From assembly GCA_023145955.1 (NCBI GenBank), contig JAGLDA010000060.1:1-10182 (forward strand): DNA of 10,182 bases, read 5' to 3'. The position numbers were made by a program, and so were the translations under genes. This DNA comes from Bacteroidales bacterium. Lineage in GTDB: Bacteria; Bacteroidota; Bacteroidia; Bacteroidales; UBA1556. Below are positions 7,399-10,182 of the stretch, piece by piece; within the stretch, counting starts at the first letter, position 1, and every line of letters starts with the position of its first letter. Under the pieces are notes generated by a model. That model did not search any database and was not told the origin of the DNA. It saw only the letters and a list, made by a program, of their open reading frames with translations.

Positions 7399-8603
7399 TC
7401 ATTTGCTCCTTCAGGAATTTCCATATATACATTCTGTCCTTTTTCTAGTCCAGATTCTATAATAATATAGTCTTGATTTGATTTCCCTGCTTGCACCTCT
7501 ATTCTTTTATTTCCAGAATACACAAAAGTTGTACTATCAATAGTATTTACACATTCTATAGGAATAAATATTACTGAATCAATTCTTTCAATTAAAATTT
7601 TATTTTTGGTAGTCATGGCAGGTCGCAAATCATCATCCTCTCCTATAACCTCCACAATAACTTCAAAAACATGTGCACTAGAAGCTTTAAGCTCCTCTCC
7701 AATATTTGCTACATGAGTAATTATACCTTTAAGCTCTTTATTAGGAAAAGCATCCACAGTTATAATAACTTCTTGTCCTACTTTTACTACACTTATATCC
7801 AGTTCATTAATATAAGTTTTAATATTCATTTTGCTTAAATCTGGCAATTTAGCCACCACAGGGTTCCACCAACTAATAGTAGAACCTGTCTTTATTTTAC
7901 CTCGCCAGCTCTTTTCATAAATAAGCATACCAGCTTGAGGTGCCAATATTGTAAATTTTTTAAGAACATCATTTAAGCGATCTTTTTTTACTCTAACTTT
8001 ACTATAATCAATAACAGCAGTACGAACTATATTCTCTTCCTTTTGCTTCTTTAGTTTATAATTATTAACCATCTGCTCATATTTTCTTTTAGCTTTAGTA
8101 ATGCTAATCTCCAATTTTTTAATAGTAACAGGAGTTTCGTATTTTGAATTATCATACTCAAGCTCCAGTTCCTCAATAGCATATCGTTGATTAGACAGTT
8201 CATCTCGCGCAGAACGGAGGGTAAGTGCCGAATCCAATTTTGACCTATTTATGGAGGCTGTAAATTTCTCCAAATTGGCATCAATCTCTTTTAGTTTATT
8301 AAGAACAGGAGTCGGATCTATTTTGGCAATAAAATCACCAGAATCAACAAGTGTACCTTCGTCTATTATGGTATTTAATTTAAGTTCCTCAGTAATACCC
8401 ACAGAGCGTAAACCTTGAGGTCCCATAATTCTAGTGGAATTTTGAGCAAACAAATCACCGCTAGCACTTATATTTATAAGAAACTCACCTTGCTCTACTT
8501 TAACTGAAATATAATTTGAATCTTCGGTGGGCTGAAAAATAAAATAGGAAATCCCCAATGCACCTATTATAACTATTAATAATATTAATTTATTTTTTTT
8601 CAT
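7377..8603 (-). CDS. Periplasmic adaptor (membrane fusion) protein, HlyD/MacA-like
   Basis: A 408-residue adaptor that would bridge the MacB-type permease and the TolC channel. One N-terminal membrane anchor (NKLILLIVIIGALGISYFIF, residues 4-23) precedes the first lipoyl/barrel half at about 33-98. A lysine- and glutamate-rich alpha-helical hairpin follows at about 103-215, then the returning lipoyl half FTILAPQAGMLIYEKSWRG at 217-235. The beta-barrel and membrane-proximal domains follow, with the family motif LRPAMTTKNKILI at 326-338. I chose the ATG at 8601-8603 as the start. The frame stays open three codons further to a TTG at 8612, but the ATG begins the basic n-region MKKNK directly before the anchor. 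The stop (7377-7379) overlaps the start of the permease gene, which argues for translational coupling. A weak promoter candidate lies 33-63 nt upstream. Confidence 0.92.
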   Translation of the reverse strand: MKKNKLILLIVIIGALGISYFIFQPTEDSNYISVKVEQGEFLINISASGDLFAQNSTRIMGPQGLRSVGITEELKLNTIIDEGTLVDSGDFIAKIDPTPVLNKLKEIDANLEKFTASINRSKLDSALTLRSARDELSNQRYAIEELELEYDNSKYETPVTIKKLEISITKAKRKYEQMVNNYKLKKQKEENIVRTAVIDYSKVRVKKDRLNDVLKKFTILAPQAGMLIYEKSWRGKIKTGSTISWWNPVVAKLPDLSKMNIKTYINELDISVVKVGQEVIITVDAFPNKELKGIITHVANIGEELKASSAHVFEVIVEVIGEDDDLRPAMTTKNKILIERIDSVIFIPIECVNTIDSTTFVYSGNKRIEVQAGKSNQDYIIIESGLEKGQNVYMEIPEGANEWSLKKL

Positions 8604-8635
8604 TATTCTCAAAATTATTCTTTTTTTTTAAAACG

Positions 8636-8666
8636 TAAAGATATAAATATTGTTTTACATTACAGT
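8636..8666 (-). promoter_or_regulatory. Weak Bacteroidota-type promoter candidate for the transporter genes
   Basis: On the minus strand ACTG (8663-8666) is followed after exactly 19 nt by TATCTTTA (8636-8643). This can be compared with the Bacteroidota consensus TTTG-N19-TAnnTTTG. The -7 box matches 5 of 6 fixed positions but the -33 box only 2 of 4. It would leave a leader of roughly 25-30 nt before the adaptor ATG at 8603. The region is so AT-rich that chance matches are likely. Confidence 0.25.
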
Positions 8667-8752
8667 AAATAATAACAAAAAAAATACTGATTATACGTTG
8701 AGGAATATGTGACACTTACTAAATACAGGATTTATATTATCCCAAGAATAAT

Positions 8753-9232
8753 TTATTTTCTATCAATTGAAATTCTAGAAGTTATAAACCTTTCCATATT
8801 TTTCATTGAGTCTTTTACAAAAGGATATTCATCAGAAAAAACTAATACAAATTCCGATGGTTCTATATAGTTACGAATAGCTGCCGACTCAATTATTATT
8901 CTATCATTAAAGTTCACTAACTCTGTAAGTTTATTTATAACAGCAGGAATAAATTCATCTTTTGCTTCAATGTAATAAACTGCTTTAGCACCACTGGCAA
9001 GCATTCTGGAGCTATCTTTCGTTTTATCGGCATTTAGCTCTTGCCAAATTTTATAATTACTATTCAATTCTATAGCCTTCATTTCATAATCGTGAGAATG
9101 AAAATGAGAAGATATCTTTATGGCTATTGGAAATTCTGTGGTATATTCTTTAATCACTTTTTGAGCATATAAAGTTTTACCAACATTTCTGCCTGTGCCA
9201 CAAATTATAATTGTCTTTGGAGCTTTAATCAT
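8753..9232 (-). CDS. Small P-loop NTPase resembling MobB/BioD, function unknown
   Basis: A 159-residue soluble protein with a nucleotide-binding site near its start: CGTGRNVGKT at residues 11-20, close to the GT-x4-GKT P-loop of dethiobiotin synthetase (BioD). Later segments are arranged as in MobB, the GTP-binding helper of molybdopterin-guanine dinucleotide synthesis. These are KISSHFHSHD (39-48), in the place of the KH-x-HH strand; KDSSRMLASGAKAV (72-85), like the K-D-S-x-R-H-x-x-AGA segment; and IIIES (112-116), in the place of the VEG segment. It has no membrane segment or signal peptide. The start is ATG with no clear ribosome-binding site. It stands alone between queE and the transporter genes, with no molybdenum-cofactor, biotin or cobyrinate genes visible. 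SIMIBI-class P-loop membership is likely; the name MobB would be an overcall. Confidence 0.75.
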   Translation of the reverse strand: MIKAPKTIIICGTGRNVGKTLYAQKVIKEYTTEFPIAIKISSHFHSHDYEMKAIELNSNYKIWQELNADKTKDSSRMLASGAKAVYYIEAKDEFIPAVINKLTELVNFNDRIIIESAAIRNYIEPSEFVLVFSDEYPFVKDSMKNMERFITSRISIDRK

Positions 9233-9474
9233 TTTAAATCAACAGAGTTTCGCTAGGGTTTTATAAATAATAATACAGTTAATATATTTAAATCAAAATT
9301 TTATAGTATCCGATAATCGGTAATCAGTATTCTGTAATTAGCCGTCATTATTAATGTTACAGATTACTGATCCACTGAATACTGATTACATTATAAAACT
9401 ACTTTAATAAATTTATTGAACCCACAACTTGTCCAGAATATTGAGAACAAATCCAGTAGTAACATCCTTTTTTT
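9233..9474. other. Intergenic gap between queE and the MobB-like gene
   Basis: This 242-bp gap, the largest inside the window, holds the inverted repeat at 9310-9390 and AT-rich flanks. The 9-T run at 9468-9476 overlaps the queE stop codon and on the coding strand is an A run, so it is not a terminator for queE. No open frame of credible length, tRNA or convincing promoter for the MobB-like gene was seen. A TTTG lies near 9296 on the minus strand, but no matching -7 element follows at the right spacing. Confidence 0.5.
9310..9390. repeat. Nested inverted repeat built on an ACTGA word
   Basis: The gap between queE and the MobB-like gene carries several overlapping symmetries. CCGATAATCGG at 9310-9320 is a perfect odd palindrome. 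GTAATCAGTATTC at 9320-9332 pairs perfectly (13 bp) with GAATACTGATTAC at 9377-9389. In competition, 9323-9337 pairs 14 of 15 with TTACAGATTACTGAT at 9357-9371, leaving a 19-nt loop. The right arm is therefore two diverged copies of the same unit, with ACTGA at 9366, 9374 and 9381. It could be an intergenic repetitive element or a transcript hairpin. There is no strong T tract next to it on either strand, so a classic terminator is not supported. Confidence 0.75.
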
Positions 9475-10125
9475 TTAAGGAATATGCATATATTTATGGC
9501 TCTGAATAGAAACCTTCCATTTAGGATTTTCTAAAGCATAATCAACAATTTGTTGCATCATTTTTTCGGATTGGCTCCATTCTGGCTGAAGATATAACAT
9601 ACAATCGTCACTAACCTTGGCAGCATTTTCCTCAGCCCATACAAAGTCCTCAGCATTCTGAATTATAACCTTTAATTCTGACGCTTTAGGAAAAATCTCC
9701 TCCAATGGTTTCTTAGATTTTTTTGGAGAAAGGCAAATCCAATCCCAATCGCCAGTAAGATGCGCTACGCCTGAAGTTTCTATATAAGTTCTGAAACCTC
9801 CACCACGCACTTTATCAGTAAAATATTTCAAATTATAGTTAGAAGGCTCGCCACCAGTTACTACTACAGCTTTAGCATTACAGTTTAGCACTTGGGCTAT
9901 TACTGCATCCATTTCCACAGGAGGATGAAGTAAAGCATTCCACGATTCTTTTACATCGCACCAGCTACAACCAACATCACAACCACCAATACGTACAAAA
10001 TACGATGGCATACCTGCATTAAACCCTTCGCCCTGAATAGTATAAAATGCCTCCATTACAGGAAGCATCTTACCCTCGGCAAGTAAGCCTTGTGTTTTTA
10101 TATTTAACTCTTCTATTCCCTTCAA
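9475..10125 (-). CDS. queE: 7-carboxy-7-deazaguanine synthase (radical SAM)
   Basis: A 216-residue enzyme that converts 6-carboxytetrahydropterin to 7-carboxy-7-deazaguanine using an iron-sulfur cluster and S-adenosylmethionine, in the cytosolic route to preQ0/preQ1 and tRNA queuosine. The diagnostic FYTIQGEG is at residues 27-34. The cluster ligands are Cys49, Cys53 and Cys56 in a C-x3-C-x2-C motif, followed by DVKESW. The SAM-binding TGGEP is at 90-94, YIETSG at 114-119, SPKKSKKP at 133-140, and the C-terminal VSIQSHKYMHIP is characteristic. The only start giving the full leader is a TTG (plus-strand caa, 10123-10125), three codons after an in-frame TAA. The first in-frame ATG is codon 20, just before LPVMEAFYTIQGEG. 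Homologues as I recall them carry about 12-16 residues ahead of this segment, so TTG is favoured. No queC, queD or queF is in the window. Confidence 0.95.
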   Translation of the reverse strand: MKGIEELNIKTQGLLAEGKMLPVMEAFYTIQGEGFNAGMPSYFVRIGGCDVGCSWCDVKESWNALLHPPVEMDAVIAQVLNCNAKAVVVTGGEPSNYNLKYFTDKVRGGGFRTYIETSGVAHLTGDWDWICLSPKKSKKPLEEIFPKASELKVIIQNAEDFVWAEENAAKVSDDCMLYLQPEWSQSEKMMQQIVDYALENPKWKVSIQSHKYMHIP

Positions 10126-10182
10126 GCCTATTTCTTAATTATTTATTATACTTTATTCAACCTTCATTTATCAGTCCTCAGT

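Noticed and set aside
8604..8612. TTG start for the adaptor three codons upstream of the ATG
   Set aside because: The ATG at 8601-8603 directly precedes the basic and hydrophobic anchor; the extra residues L-R-I add nothing to a known feature.
9310..9390. Repeat region as a CRISPR array
   Set aside because: There are only two or three diverged, inverted copies without regular unique spacers, and no cas genes nearby.
9310..9390. Repeat region as a rho-independent terminator of queE
   Set aside because: The stems are AT-rich and no continuous T tract follows on the minus strand.
9475..10125. preQ1 riboswitch or queuosine operon around queE
   Set aside because: Only 57 bases of upstream sequence are available, with no visible aptamer-like structure, and no other queuosine gene is present.

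Overview
The window looks like a stretch of a low-GC Bacteroidota chromosome. The bases are strongly AT-rich, ribosome-binding sites are weak or absent, and the closest remembered relatives of the QueE, LolA-like and TolC-family proteins are from Bacteroidota. This is recognition by protein character, not a database result. All nine credible genes lie on the minus strand, so transcription runs from high to low coordinates. No plus-strand gene is convincing, and I saw no tRNA, rRNA, CRISPR array or insertion sequence.

Right end (about 8753-10182): a complete queE (7-carboxy-7-deazaguanine synthase, a radical SAM enzyme of the queuosine/preQ1 route) that appears to start at TTG. It is followed by a 242-bp gap holding a nested inverted repeat built on an ACTGA-type word, then a small orphan P-loop protein resembling the MobB/BioD group. 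No molybdenum-cofactor or biotin genes are visible near it.

Centre (4538-8603): an efflux-type module in the order periplasmic adaptor (HlyD/MacA type), MacB-type FtsX permease, TolC-type outer membrane factor. The genes overlap or are 17 bp apart and should be one transcript. The MacB-type protein carries no ATPase domain, and no ATPase gene lies among the three.

Left part (186-4381): a second module, starting 156 bp further on, of a periplasmic LolA-like protein (outer membrane lipoprotein-sorting protein family), two FtsX/LolE-type permeases and one LolD/MacB-type ATPase, with gaps of 30-47 bp. No strong terminator separates the modules, so all seven genes may form one operon.

Taken together, 186-8603 encodes parts for a full route from inner membrane through periplasm to outer membrane: one ATPase, three FtsX-type permeases, an adaptor, an outer membrane channel and a LolA-like carrier. 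The main open question is whether the single ATPase powers both the MacB-type permease and the LolE-type pair. The substrate cannot be read from the sequence; lipoproteins, lipids or another hydrophobic compound would fit the families.
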